DNA of 64,000 bases from an uncultured Collinsella sp. Its GTDB lineage: Bacteria; Actinomycetota; Coriobacteriia; Coriobacteriales; Coriobacteriaceae. Where the stretch lies: the NCBI GenBank assembly GCA_900544095.1, contig UQTV01000003.1:124001-188000 (forward strand). The letters run 5' to 3'. Shown piece by piece: positions 8,904-17,479 of the stretch. The translations under genes were made by a program, and so were the position numbers. The notes beneath the pieces are model-generated. The model was not told where the DNA came from. It saw only the letters and a program-made list of their open reading frames with translations, and searched no databases. Numbering within the stretch: the first letter of the stretch is position 1; every line of letters begins with the position of its first letter.

Positions 8904-8939
8904 AATATACTACGAAGATGATTTAACGTACAGTTGTAC
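8904..8939 (-). promoter_or_regulatory. Probable promoter of the YhgE/Pip operon with overlapping dyad
   Basis: The minus strand shows TATATT at 8904-8909 as a -10. The palindrome GTACA-GT-TGTAC at 8928-8939 covers the place of the -35, and flanking ATTTAA/TTAAAT extend an imperfect symmetry. A repressor site is inferred; no regulator gene is next to it. Confidence 0.45.
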
Positions 8940-8998
8940 AGTATCTTAAATTCCCGCAGCTCCCAAAACCACAACCCGCACAAACTAGCAGTTCGAAT

Positions 8999-9076
8999 AG
9001 TCATTGGGGACGTTCTTAAACGACTAGTCAAACAAGAACGTCCCCAACGACTAGTCATTTAAGAACGTCCCCAACG
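8999..9076. repeat. Cluster of three GGGGACGTTC repeats in alternating orientation
   Basis: TTGGGGACGTTCTT, then AAGAACGTCCCCAA twice, separated by CGACTAGTC spacers. The first two form a perfect 14-bp inverted repeat. The same unit occurs once more at 62431-62458. Such GGGGACGTTC sequences are known in other bacteria as REP-like repeats; no transposase is present here. Confidence 0.75.
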
Positions 9077-9135
9077 ACCACCCCAATGACTACTTAGGAC
9101 CACGAAAGCGTCGTAGGTTGAGCATAAGTCAGCGA

Positions 9136-9233
9136 AAACGCCCCCAAGCGAGCAAGGTGACGTGAAAGAGGAGGGAAGCGTACTTTGGTACGCGACCGAC
9201 GATTGAACGTCAGATTGCCGCTTAGGGGCGTTT
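9136..9233. repeat. Dispersed imperfect palindrome, copy 3 (best conserved core)
   Basis: AAACGCCCC pairs with GGGGCGTTT, AAGCG with CGCTT, TGACGT with ACGTCA and GCGTAC with GTACGC. Between the paired arms lie the conserved unpaired segments GAAAGAGGAGG and CCGACGATTGAA, identical to those in the copy at 59086. The 433-base gap between htpG and the YhgE operon holds this element, the repeat cluster at 8999, a promoter and the hairpin at 9248. Confidence 0.82.
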
Positions 9234-9247
9234 GCAGCGTCGAGCCG

Positions 9248-9272
9248 TTACGCGGTTCGTAGAACCGCGTAA
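9248..9272 (-). terminator. Perfect hairpin after htpG
   Basis: TTACGCGGTTC and GAACCGCGTAA form an 11-bp stem with a 3-base loop, nine bases past the htpG stop. No T-run follows, so it may protect the 3' end and not terminate by itself. Confidence 0.5.
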
Positions 9273-9280
9273 CTTGCTAA

Positions 9281-11305
9281 CTACATCAAGTTACAAACAG
9301 CTGCCGCGAAGGCTACGGGATCCTCGGGGAGGATGCCCTCGACGAGCAGGGCCTGGTCGTAGAGCAGGCCGGAGTACTGCTTAATCTTGTCGGCGTCGCC
9401 CGCCTTCTGGGCAGCGACGAGCTTGGCGAAGACCGGGTGCTTGGCGTTGAGCTCGAGCACGCGCTGGCTCTTGGGCATACCGTCGGGCGTGCCCTCGGGA
9501 CCCTTCTGAAGCACCTTCTCCATCTCGAGCGAAAGCGGGCCCTCGGTGGTGATGCAGGCGGGAGCGTCAGTCAGACGTGCAGAGACGGCAACCTTCTCGA
9601 CCTTGTCGCCGAGCGCCTCCTTCATGGCGTTAAAGAGATCCTCGTTCTCCTTGGTGGCGTCCTCGGCCTCCTTCTTCTCGTCATCGGTCGCCAAGTCAAG
9701 ATCGCCGGTCGCGACGTTCTTAAGCTCCAGGTGACGATCCTCGACCTCGGGCTCGGCACCATCGGCAACTGCCTTCTCGGCAGCCTCGCGAGCAGCGTCA
9801 TCCTCGTAGACCTTGGGCATATCGGCAGCCACGTACTCACGCATGGCCTGGAAGGTGAACTCATCCACATCCTGCGTCAGCAGCAGTACATCGTAGCCGC
9901 GGTCGAGCACGCCCTTCACGACGGGCATCTTGGCCAGACGCTCGCGCGAATCGCCGGCGGCATAGTAGATTGCCTTCTGGCCCTCGGGCATGCCCTTGGC
10001 ATACTCGGCAAGGGTGATCATCTTCTGCTCCTTGGCAGACCAGAACAGCAGCAGGTCGGCGAGCTCGTCGGCCTTCATACCGTAGCTCGAGTAGATGCCG
10101 TACTTAAGACCGCGACCAAAGTTCTCAAAGAACTTCTCGTATGCCTCGCGGTCGTTGTCGCGCATGTCCTCGAGATCGGCGGTGATCTTCTTCTCGACAC
10201 GCTTGGCAATGGCCTTGAGCTGACGATTCTGCTGCAGCGTCTCACGCGAAATATTGAGCGTCACGTCGGCAGAGTCCACGACACCGCGCACAAAGTTGTA
10301 GTAGTCGGGCAGCAGGTCGTCGCACTTCTCCATAATCAGCACGTTGGAGCTGTAGAGCGCCAGGCCCTTCTCGTAGTCCTTGCTGTACAGATCGAACGGG
10401 GCGCGGCCCGGCACAAACAGCAGCGCATCGTACTCAAGCGTGCCCTCGGCGTGGAAGCTGATGGTGCGCGCGGGATCGTCAAAGTCGTGGAACGTGGACT
10501 TGTAGAACTCGTTGTAATCCTTCTGCTCAACGTCGGAGCTGCGCTTTTTCCAAATCGGCGTCATGGAGTTGATGGTCTCGAGCTCCTGGTAGTCCTCGTA
10601 CTCGGGCTTGTAGTCGTCGCCGGCGTCCTCGGGCTTGGGTTTCTGGCGGCTCTTGCTCACCATCATCTGAATCGGGTAGCGCACATAGTTGCTGTACTGC
10701 TGAATCAGGCTCTTGAGGCCCCACTCGGTCAGGAAGCGATCGTAGGTCTCGGCCTCGCCGTCGGCGTCGAGCTTCTCGTTCTCGCGCAGCGTCAGGATGA
10801 CATCGGTGCCGTGCTCAGCACGCTCGCCATCCTCGATGGTGTAGCCCTCAAGACCGTCGGACTCCCAAACGTGGGCGGTATCCTCGCCATAAGCGCGGCT
10901 GACGACCTTCACGTGGCTGGCGACCATAAAGGCGGAGTAGAAACCCACGCCAAACTGACCGATGATGTCGACATCGGAACCCTGTTGCTCGGCGTTCTCG
11001 GTCTTAAACTCCTCGGAGCCGGAATGAGCGATGGTGCCCAGGTTGCGCTCGAGCTCCTCGGCGGTCATGCCGATACCGTTATCCGAAATGGTGATGGTAC
11101 GTGCATCTTTATCAAAGGAAACACGGATGGCCAGGTCGCCCTGGTCGAGCTTGACACTCGGATCCTGCAGGCTCTTAAAGTTGAGCTTGTCGACGGCATC
11201 GCTTGCGTTGGAGATAAGCTCGCGCAGGAAAATTTCCTTATTGGTGTAGATGGAGTTGATCATGAGGTCGAGCAGTTTTTTGCTCTCGGTCTTAAATTGA
11301 CGCAT
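9281..11305 (-). CDS. htpG: Molecular chaperone HtpG (Hsp90)
   Basis: Cytosolic ATP-dependent dimeric chaperone. The 674-residue product starts MRQFKTESKKLLDLMINSIY and shows the GHKL ATP site: ELISNASDAVDKL (Glu and Asn near residues 30-35), DNGIGM near 84 and GQFGVGFYSAFMV near 130. The middle domain has the catalytic-loop arginine region NISRETLQQNRQLKAI and a dimerisation domain follows. It is longer than E. coli HtpG (624) because of an acidic, Lys/Glu-rich insertion in the C-terminal half (VEDRHLELKNVATGDL then a DDEKKEAED stretch). It is a single-gene unit; the ATG follows AAAGGACTGCAC. No CIRCE or HAIR heat-shock operator is seen in the 200-base upstream region. Confidence 0.97.
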   Translation of the reverse strand: MRQFKTESKKLLDLMINSIYTNKEIFLRELISNASDAVDKLNFKSLQDPSVKLDQGDLAIRVSFDKDARTITISDNGIGMTAEELERNLGTIAHSGSEEFKTENAEQQGSDVDIIGQFGVGFYSAFMVASHVKVVSRAYGEDTAHVWESDGLEGYTIEDGERAEHGTDVILTLRENEKLDADGEAETYDRFLTEWGLKSLIQQYSNYVRYPIQMMVSKSRQKPKPEDAGDDYKPEYEDYQELETINSMTPIWKKRSSDVEQKDYNEFYKSTFHDFDDPARTISFHAEGTLEYDALLFVPGRAPFDLYSKDYEKGLALYSSNVLIMEKCDDLLPDYYNFVRGVVDSADVTLNISRETLQQNRQLKAIAKRVEKKITADLEDMRDNDREAYEKFFENFGRGLKYGIYSSYGMKADELADLLLFWSAKEQKMITLAEYAKGMPEGQKAIYYAAGDSRERLAKMPVVKGVLDRGYDVLLLTQDVDEFTFQAMREYVAADMPKVYEDDAAREAAEKAVADGAEPEVEDRHLELKNVATGDLDLATDDEKKEAEDATKENEDLFNAMKEALGDKVEKVAVSARLTDAPACITTEGPLSLEMEKVLQKGPEGTPDGMPKSQRVLELNAKHPVFAKLVAAQKAGDADKIKQYSGLLYDQALLVEGILPEDPVAFAAAVCNLM

Positions 11306-11473
11306 GTGCAGTCCTTTCGCGCTACCCCCGTCCGCAAAAACGGCCCGGTTGCCCGAGCCGCATCGCAGACCTGCTATGTTCAGACTTAGATTTTATAACC
11401 CATTAGCGCGCATATATACATACGGAATCGAAAAACTGTATGTTGCAATGCCCCATGCGCCAATTGCCGAGGA

Positions 11474-11515
11474 GTGTCCCCGACTACCGGCAGAAAAGGA
11501 CCGTCCCTATCTGTC
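11474..11515. repeat. Degenerate GGGAC-type short repeats at the end of the GNAT gene
   Basis: GTGTCCCCGACTAC and GGACCGTCCCTATCTGTC resemble the GGGGACGTTC/GGGACAG repeats elsewhere in the window and overlap the gene's stop codon. A similar TTAGGGACAGATTTT lies at the gene's other side (12034-12048). The link is only by eye. Confidence 0.35.
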
Positions 11516-12007
11516 GCCCATGCGCTTGGCCATCCAGGCGTGGGGCTGGCCTTCGTCCTCATAGTCCACCGGCGCGATCTGCGTGTAGCCCGCCTTGGCG
11601 TAGAGCGGCAACACATACTCCTGCGCGTGCAGCTTTATGAGCTTGGCGCCGGCATCGCGCGCAGCAGCTTCGCTGGCCTCGACAATCTTGCTCGCCAGAC
11701 CGCGGCGACGCATTGGGGATAGCACCGCAACGCGGCCCATAATATAGGTCTCCCCCGCCGCGACGCCTTCGTCCATATCGCACGCCGGCGACACCGGGGC
11801 CTCCGCGTCGGCCACACGTTCGAGTTCCTCGGGAAACACGCGCGAGCAGCCGGTGAGCTCGCCGTCCACGTACAGCGTCACATGGATGCAAGTCGGCGCC
11901 TCATCGATAGCGTCGAATTCGCTCTCGTAGCCTTGCTCGTCCATAAAAACGGCGCGGCGCACCAGCGCCGCGTCATCAAAGCAACCCGTCTTAAGTTGGA
12001 TATCCAT
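11507..12007 (-). CDS. GNAT-family N-acetyltransferase
   Basis: Predicted acetyl-CoA-dependent acyltransferase of 166 residues. The fold is read from a central strand carrying YIMGRVAVLSPMRRRGLASK, where R-R-x-G-L/A is the pyrophosphate-binding motif A, followed by an amphipathic helix and a strand with LIKLHAQEYVLPLYAKAGY, the usual end of the ElaA/YjcF-like branch. The C-terminus HAWMAKRM also fits this group. The ATG at 12007 is preferred because GAAAGG precedes it; the in-frame TTG at 12025 has no RBS. It follows the CpsB-like phosphatase by 39 bases and may share its transcript. Substrate unknown. Confidence 0.85.
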   Translation of the reverse strand: MDIQLKTGCFDDAALVRRAVFMDEQGYESEFDAIDEAPTCIHVTLYVDGELTGCSRVFPEELERVADAEAPVSPACDMDEGVAAGETYIMGRVAVLSPMRRRGLASKIVEASEAAARDAGAKLIKLHAQEYVLPLYAKAGYTQIAPVDYEDEGQPHAWMAKRMGDR

Positions 12008-12046
12008 GGCTGCCCTTTCATTCAATGCGAACGTTAGGGACAGATT

Positions 12047-12697
12047 TTAGCGAAAATGAGCTCCGCGCACGCTAAACTTCGCGCGAGCCTTCGCCAGGCA
12101 GTCGTAATGACCCACGTTATGGGCATCGCTCGCGATGAAGCTGTACAGGTTCTGATCGAACAGGCGCTGTGCCGGCTTTTTCTCGCGACCAAAGCGACCG
12201 CCGGCAATAAAGTCCGCCGAAGCCTGCAGCTTGCAGCCCATATCGACCAGGCGCTCCGCCACGCTTACATCCTTTTGAACCGCACGATAGCGCTCAGGAT
12301 GAGCGATGATCACCTGGTAGCCACGGCACTGCAAATCGTAAATCGTGTTCTCGTACTCTCTAAACGCATACGCATCGGCATGCGTCGAAAGCTCGAGCAG
12401 AAACTCGTTGGTCCCATCGAAATGCAAGTGATCCGCGGCATCGATACCAAGCTCAACGAGCTTTCGATGGTTGACCTCGAAGCCCATCTGGAGCGGAAAA
12501 CCGTCAGCGTTATCGCGCAGCAGCTCAAAGGCATCCCACATCTTGTCGTAATCAAAATAGGGATCACGGCAGTGAGGAGTGCAAACGATTCTGGTTACAC
12601 CGGCCCGCTTGGCAGCCTCGAGCATCGCCAAGCTCTCTTCGAGATCGGCGGCGCCGTCGTCTACACCCGGCAAGATATGGCAATGAATGTCACGCAT
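12047..12697 (-). CDS. CpsB/YwqE-type protein-tyrosine phosphatase (PHP domain)
   Basis: Manganese-dependent phosphotyrosine phosphatase of the PHP superfamily, 216 residues. Metal ligands are visible in order: DIHCHILPGVDDGA at the N-terminus (H-x-H), CTPHCRDPYF, the ELSTHAD region, VIIAHPERY (about 130-138) and the final SDAHNVGH. In Gram-positive bacteria this enzyme removes phosphate from the tyrosine cluster of the partner kinase CpsD. Here it lies 17 bases after that kinase in one operon, which supports the same role. Length is slightly under the usual 240-255. Confidence 0.93.
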   Translation of the reverse strand: MRDIHCHILPGVDDGAADLEESLAMLEAAKRAGVTRIVCTPHCRDPYFDYDKMWDAFELLRDNADGFPLQMGFEVNHRKLVELGIDAADHLHFDGTNEFLLELSTHADAYAFREYENTIYDLQCRGYQVIIAHPERYRAVQKDVSVAERLVDMGCKLQASADFIAGGRFGREKKPAQRLFDQNLYSFIASDAHNVGHYDCLAKARAKFSVRGAHFR

Positions 12698-12714
12698 AGG
12701 TCAGCCTTAATCAA

Positions 12715-13452
12715 CTAAACGTTTGCTCGGTTGGTGAAGATGCCCTTTTTGGAAGTGCCCTGATCGTCGGAGCCCTTCTTAACCTTCTTACCGTCCTTGG
12801 TGTAGTAAGAATAGTAGTACTCGCTGGTCTCGGTCTCACAGTAATTCATGACGGTACCGATGAGCTTGACCTTCTCGGACTTCTTAAGCTGGGCGATAGC
12901 GTTGAGCGCCTCTTCGCGCTTGGTAAAGTCCTCGCGCACCACGAACAGCGCGCCGTCGGTCAGGCTGGCAATCTCGGCAGCATCGATGAAGGTGCCGACC
13001 GGAGGAGCATCGAAGATGACGTACTGGAACTTAGCAGACAGTGCCTTGACCAGCTTGGCAAAGCGATGGGAGACGATGATGTCGGCAGGATTGGGAATAT
13101 GCGGCTCGGCATCGAGGAAGTAGAAATTCTTCTGACCTGTCTCGACAATCGCCTGGTCGATAGAAACCTGCTCGGACAGGACTGCATAGAGTCCGCCGCG
13201 GGAGCGGACGCCGAGCATATCGGCAAGGGACCTGCGACGCATATCAGCCTCGACCAGCAGGACACTCTTGCCGCTCGTGGCGATTGCCTGAGCAAGATTA
13301 ATGGAAACCGTAGACTTGCCCTCGTTGGGAATCGAGGAGGTAACGGTGATGGTGCGAATGGGGTCGTCCACGCTCGCAAAGCGGATGTTGGCCAGAAGGG
13401 TCTTGGCGGCATTCTGCACAACGAGCTTATCGGTGTTCTTTGCCTTAGCCAT
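12715..13452 (-). CDS. CpsD/CapB-type bacterial tyrosine kinase
   Basis: Cytoplasmic half of a Gram-positive BY-kinase, 245 residues. It shows Walker A SSIPNEGKSTVS (about 39-50), Walker A' VLLVEADMRRRS and Walker B YVIFDAPPVGT. The C-terminus holds the autophosphorylated tyrosine cluster SEYYYSYYTKD, followed by a Lys-rich tail. It works with the membrane adaptor encoded just upstream (2-base gap), which provides the transmembrane activator, and is reset by the downstream phosphatase. The usual output is capsule or exopolysaccharide assembly, but no glycosyltransferase, flippase or polymerase gene is next to it. Confidence 0.94.
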   Translation of the reverse strand: MAKAKNTDKLVVQNAAKTLLANIRFASVDDPIRTITVTSSIPNEGKSTVSINLAQAIATSGKSVLLVEADMRRRSLADMLGVRSRGGLYAVLSEQVSIDQAIVETGQKNFYFLDAEPHIPNPADIIVSHRFAKLVKALSAKFQYVIFDAPPVGTFIDAAEIASLTDGALFVVREDFTKREEALNAIAQLKKSEKVKLIGTVMNYCETETSEYYYSYYTKDGKKVKKGSDDQGTSKKGIFTNRANV

Positions 13453-13454
13453 GC

Positions 13455-14111
13455 CTATTTACCACCTTTCATAGCCGGAATTCGGCCAACAACGGGAATA
13501 CCCAGGAGCTCTTCTGCCTCTTCGGCACCGCGGATGCGGGTATTGAGCATGTCTGCCAAAACGACATAGGCAACTGCGATAAAGATACCGGCGAGGAACG
13601 CGACGGCAATATACAGCGTGCGCTTGGGGCCGCTGGGGGCTTCGGGGGTCTTAGCCTCGTCGATAACGTTGATGCTCTGGGCAGCGCCGACGTTCTGAGC
13701 GACCGTACTCACCGAGCTGGCAATGGCCTTTGCGACCTCAGCCGTCTCCTTGGCATCGGTGCCGGTAACCGAAAGCGTAATGACACGCGTGGTGGTCTCG
13801 GAGGAAACAGACACCTTGTAGTCATCCAAATCGGTGAGGCCCAGTTCTTTGGCGGCGCCGCTCTTAACGCTATCGCTATCCAGCAGCGTGGCGATATCGT
13901 TGGAAAGCATCTGGCTCGCCGAGAGATCGTTGTAGCTCATCTGACCGCTATCGTCGGTCTTGGCGAGAATGTACATGCTCGTCGTCGCGGTATAGGTGTT
14001 GTCCATCGCAACGAAGGACACGATGCCCATGGCGATCGCGCAGACCACCGGAAGGGTGATGACCAGCTTGAGGTGCTTCTTCAGCAGCTGGAACAGTTCG
14101 AGAAGGGTCAT
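13455..14111 (-). CDS. CpsC/Wzz-type chain-length regulator and kinase activator
   Basis: Membrane protein of 218 residues with two helices flanking an extracytoplasmic domain: LVITLPVVCAIAMGIVSFV (about 16-34) and LYIAVAFLAGIFIAVAYVVL near residues 167-186. Between them is the Wzz fold with YTATTSMYILAK after the first helix and the Pro-rich AKTPEAPSGPKR before the second, both hallmarks of polysaccharide co-polymerases. The cytoplasmic tail EELLGIPVVGRIP is the region that docks and activates the BY-kinase. First gene of the four-gene unit, from the promoter at 14159-14187. Confidence 0.93.
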   Translation of the reverse strand: MTLLELFQLLKKHLKLVITLPVVCAIAMGIVSFVAMDNTYTATTSMYILAKTDDSGQMSYNDLSASQMLSNDIATLLDSDSVKSGAAKELGLTDLDDYKVSVSSETTTRVITLSVTGTDAKETAEVAKAIASSVSTVAQNVGAAQSINVIDEAKTPEAPSGPKRTLYIAVAFLAGIFIAVAYVVLADMLNTRIRGAEEAEELLGIPVVGRIPAMKGGK

Positions 14112-14158
14112 GCAGCTTGCCTTTCATTTCCCCAGTTCGGATTGACAAAACTGTCCGT

Positions 14159-14187
14159 ATGTTATCGCATCTTTTTACCGAGACCAA
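14159..14187 (-). promoter_or_regulatory. Promoter of the CpsC-CpsD-CpsB operon
   Basis: On the minus strand TTGGTC (14182-14187) and TAACAT (14159-14164) are spaced by 17 bp, about 50 bases upstream of the first ATG. The rest of the gap to the sensor kinase (14190-14306) shows nothing recognisable. Confidence 0.6.
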
Positions 14188-14306
14188 ACTCTATACATAA
14201 GAAACAGGCTCTCCTGTAAAAATGTCGGAAGCAATCGTAAAATTGCACAACAACGCCGCACCCGAAAGTCAAATGCGGCGTCTACATCATTATCTATGTT
14301 GTATCG

Positions 14307-15731
14307 CTATGCGAATGGCTCGTCCTGCTGTATGGGAAACGCCACCGTAATGGTGGTTCCCACGCCCAACTCGCTCGATAGATCGAGCGTGGCGTGATGA
14401 TACAGGGCCGCATGCTTGACAATGGCAAGCCCCAGGCCGGTTCCGCCGCGTGCCTTGGACCTACTCTTGTCCACGCGATAGAACCGCTCAAATACCTTGC
14501 CCTGTTCTTCAGGCGCGATACCGATTCCCGTGTCGGCGACAGCGAGGAACGGATGGCCTTTGTCGTTGGTGCCGCACTGCAGCGTAACCGTACCGCCGGG
14601 CCGATTGTAGCGGATGGCGTTGCTTGCCAGATTATAGATGAGCTCGTCGACCAAGCGCGACACGCCTTCGATGACCACAGGCTTGGTCTCATGACTTATC
14701 GTCACATTCACCTGACGGGCGACCTGTTCAAGACGCTGCTCAACCGCGTAGATCGCACGCGAGAGCTCAATAGGCTCCGTGGACCCAATGGGCACTGCCT
14801 CGCCTTCAGTCGCACGTTCGGCCTCGTCCAAGTTGGACAGCGTAAGGATGTCGTTGACAAGCGCTGCCAAGCGGCCCGCCTCACGATAGATGCGACCGCC
14901 AAAGTTGCGCAGGTCGTCCTCGCCCTCGACCATGCCATTTGCGATGAGCTCGGCATAGCCCGAAATCGCCGTAAGCGGCGTCTTGAGCTCATGGGTGATA
15001 TTCGCCGTGAACTCGCGGCGCATACGGTCGTTGTCCGCTAGCACCGCCATTTGGCGCTTGAGTTCCTGGCGCTGCGACTCGATGCGCTCAAGCATGGGGA
15101 CCATCTCGGCATAGGCGTGCTCATAGCTACGGCGTGGGTGATCCAAATCCACCTCTTGCAACGGCGCGATGATGGCACGGGACTCACGGCGCGCCATAAA
15201 AAACGAGAGTACTGCACCCGCTGCTGCGATAAGCAGCATCGGCGCCAGCATCGACAGCAAAATCGCCGCAACGCCAGGCTGGGCCTGCGCCAAGCGAACG
15301 ACCTGGCCGTTATCAAGGGTGACGGCGCGATACAGCATAATCTCGTCGAGTGTAGAGCTTGCGCGCTCCGCGGAACCCGAACCACTCTCAAAGGCCTCGA
15401 TGACCTCGGGGCGATCGCCATGGTTGGGCAGTGTGGAAGGCGACGCCTCGTTGTCGTAGGCAACAGATCCGTCCTTATTGATCAGCGTGATACGAAGATC
15501 CTCGCGATCGAGGCTTCGCAAGAACGGAATGGGCTCCTGCTGCTCGTCGAGGGCGGCAGCAATGAGCTCGGTTTCCTGCGCCAGATTGGCACTCGTGGCA
15601 TCCGCCAAAGTGTTTTGCACAAAGAACGCACCCAGCACCGTAAACGCCACGATAACCGCCATGGCGCAGACAAAGATCGTCACAAAAACGCGGTGCGACA
15701 GCGTATGTTTTCCCTGGGGGGCGAAGACCAC
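14307..15731 (-). CDS. PhoR-like membrane sensor histidine kinase
   Basis: Two-component sensor of 474 residues. A first helix (about 14-37, VFVTIFVCAMAVIVAFTVLG), an extracytoplasmic domain of about 115 residues, a second helix (about 152-178), then a cytosolic catalytic part: H-box FTANITHELKTPLTAISGY, N-box LIYNLASNAIRYN, G1 VADTGIGIAPEEQ, F-box FERFYRVDKSRS and G2 GGTGLGLAIVK. The GTG start at 15731 follows GGAGGAG and lies 3 bases after the response regulator, so the two form an operon. Position beside pstB points to phosphate sensing, though PhoR-like kinases without PAS domains occur in other roles. Confidence 0.9.
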   Translation of the reverse strand: MVFAPQGKHTLSHRVFVTIFVCAMAVIVAFTVLGAFFVQNTLADATSANLAQETELIAAALDEQQEPIPFLRSLDREDLRITLINKDGSVAYDNEASPSTLPNHGDRPEVIEAFESGSGSAERASSTLDEIMLYRAVTLDNGQVVRLAQAQPGVAAILLSMLAPMLLIAAAGAVLSFFMARRESRAIIAPLQEVDLDHPRRSYEHAYAEMVPMLERIESQRQELKRQMAVLADNDRMRREFTANITHELKTPLTAISGYAELIANGMVEGEDDLRNFGGRIYREAGRLAALVNDILTLSNLDEAERATEGEAVPIGSTEPIELSRAIYAVEQRLEQVARQVNVTISHETKPVVIEGVSRLVDELIYNLASNAIRYNRPGGTVTLQCGTNDKGHPFLAVADTGIGIAPEEQGKVFERFYRVDKSRSKARGGTGLGLAIVKHAALYHHATLDLSSELGVGTTITVAFPIQQDEPFA

Positions 15732-15734
15732 GGG

Positions 15735-16463
15735 TTACTCCTCCGATGCGGTGGCCGCGGTGTCGTCGCCTTCGGCACCATCACCGGCAGAAGGCTCGGC
15801 CAGGCGATAACCCACGCCGCGCACGGTCTCGATGGCGCTGGCATGCTCGCCCAGTTTTTGGCGAAGCGTCTGCACGTGCACGTCAACGGTGCGCGAACCG
15901 CCGTCGAAGTCCCAGCCCCACACGCTCTGCAGCAACGACTCGCGGGTAAAGACCACGCCGGGCTTGCGCATGAGGTACTCGAGCAGGTCGAACTCGCGCA
16001 GGGTGAGCTTAAGCGGCTCGCCGGCAACGGTCACCTCGCGATGGCTAGGCGAAAGCACGATGTCGCCCACGCTGAGCACATCGCTCGCCTGCTTGACCAT
16101 GCCGCCGCGACGCAGCAGTGCGCGGCAGCGGCTCGCAAGCTCCATGAGCGAAAACGGCTTAGTCAGGTAATCGTCGGCACCGCCATCGAGCGCCATCACC
16201 TTGTCGAGTTCGGTGTCTTTGGCGGTAAGCATCATGATGGGCACCGTCGCCGTCAGGCGATCGGCACGCAGGCGACGCATAATCGCCAAGCCATCGGTGT
16301 CGGGCAGCATGATATCGAGCAGCACAGCATCGGGCACCCGTCGCGCCACGGCAGCTTTAAACTCGCCATCACACGAAAAGCCCTCGGCCTCGATTCCCTG
16401 CTTGCGCAGCGCGTAGACTGTCAAATCCCTGATGTTGTCATCGTCCTCGACGTAATAGATCAT
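15735..16463 (-). CDS. OmpR/PhoB-family response regulator
   Basis: DNA-binding regulator of 242 residues. Receiver domain: acidic pocket YYVEDDDNI, phospho-acceptor Asp in AVLLDIMLPDTDGL (about 53), Thr in MLTAKDTE and Lys in DDYLTKPFS. Winged-helix output domain from about 130: LTLREFDLLEYLMRKPG and the recognition region SRTVDVHVQTLRQKLG, ending in VRGVGYRL. An acidic Ala/Thr-rich tail of about 20 residues follows. It is transcribed with the PhoR-like kinase after it and 64 bases after pstB, which fits a PhoP/PhoB role in phosphate starvation. Start supported by AAAGGGG. Confidence 0.92.
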   Translation of the reverse strand: MIYYVEDDDNIRDLTVYALRKQGIEAEGFSCDGEFKAAVARRVPDAVLLDIMLPDTDGLAIMRRLRADRLTATVPIMMLTAKDTELDKVMALDGGADDYLTKPFSLMELASRCRALLRRGGMVKQASDVLSVGDIVLSPSHREVTVAGEPLKLTLREFDLLEYLMRKPGVVFTRESLLQSVWGWDFDGGSRTVDVHVQTLRQKLGEHASAIETVRGVGYRLAEPSAGDGAEGDDTAATASEE

Positions 16464-16527
16464 GTTGAACCCCTTTGCGGCCGATATGACCGCATCTTAA
16501 CCCTAAAGGCACCTGTAAAAGACAGCG

Positions 16528-17403
16528 TCAGCCAAAACGCCCCGTCAAATAATCCGCGGTGCGCGGATCGGACGGATTCTTAAAGAGTTGCGCGGTGGGC
16601 GCGTGCTCCACCAGCTCACCCAGCAAAAAGAACGCAACCGAATCGGAAATACGCGCGGCCTGCTGCATGTTGTGCGTCACGACCACCAGCGTGCAGGTCT
16701 CCTTGAGCTCGCAGGCCAGCTGCTCCACCACCAACGTCGACACAGGGTCGAGTGCCGAAGTCGGCTCGTCCATCAGCAGAATGTCGGGCTGCACGGCAAG
16801 TGCGCGGGCGATGCACAGGCGCTGCTGCTGTCCACCCGAAAGACCCAGGCCCGACTCTTTGAGCTTGTCCTTGACCTCGTCCCACAGGGCAGCGCGACGC
16901 AGGGAGTCCTCGACCAGCTCATCGAGCACGGCGCGGTCGCGCACACCCATACCGCGAGGACCGTAGGCGACGTTGTCGTAGATGCTCATGGGAAATGGGT
17001 TGGGGCGTTGGAACACCATGCCCACGCGCTGGCGCAAACGGCAGATGTCGCAATCGCCCAGGATATCTTGACCATCGAGCGCAATCTTGCCCTCGATGCG
17101 GCAATCCTTGATGCCGTCGTTCATGCGGTTAAAGCAGCGCAGCAACGTGGACTTTCCGCAGCCCGAAGGCCCGATGAACGAGGTGATCTGCTTGTCGCGG
17201 ATCTTGATATTCACGTCCTTGAGCGCATGGTGGTCGCCATAGAACAGGTCGAGGCCCTCGACGTCGATGCGCGTCGGCGAGGCGGCAAGATCCTCTGCCG
17301 TGGGGCGAGTCGCATCCCCAACCTCGCGCTCATGCGCGGCCTCGGCCTGCGCTTCCATGAGTTCTTCAAGCTCCGTGGGCTCCACAGCCGCAGCAGCCGT
17401 CAT
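16528..17403 (-). CDS. pstB: Phosphate ABC transporter ATP-binding protein PstB
   Basis: ATPase subunit of the high-affinity phosphate importer PstSCAB. The 291-residue product has Walker A GPSGCGKSTLLRCFNRMND, the Q-loop MVFQRPNPFPMSIYDNVAYG that is diagnostic for PstB, the ABC signature LSGGQQQRLCIARALA, Walker B ILLMDEPTSALD and the switch His VVVTHNMQQA. A low-complexity extension of about 45 residues precedes the ABC domain. Start at 17403 is chosen because the GGAGG that overlaps an upstream ATG (17418) is its RBS. No pstS, pstC or pstA lies in the window, so the permease must be encoded elsewhere. A Pho-box-like repeat is at 17480-17496. Confidence 0.95.
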   Translation of the reverse strand: MTAAAAVEPTELEELMEAQAEAAHEREVGDATRPTAEDLAASPTRIDVEGLDLFYGDHHALKDVNIKIRDKQITSFIGPSGCGKSTLLRCFNRMNDGIKDCRIEGKIALDGQDILGDCDICRLRQRVGMVFQRPNPFPMSIYDNVAYGPRGMGVRDRAVLDELVEDSLRRAALWDEVKDKLKESGLGLSGGQQQRLCIARALAVQPDILLMDEPTSALDPVSTLVVEQLACELKETCTLVVVTHNMQQAARISDSVAFFLLGELVEHAPTAQLFKNPSDPRTADYLTGRFG

Positions 17404-17479
17404 ACCGCACACCTCCATATCGATATCAATTCAGCAGTATCGATAGTAGGAATCGCGGCTCATACGCACGTGAGCACAT

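Noticed and set aside
9437..11389. A 650-codon open frame on the plus strand opposite htpG
   Set aside because: High GC keeps the antisense frame open. The minus strand has complete Hsp90 motifs, and the plus frame has no RBS and a repetitive Leu/Val/Gly composition.
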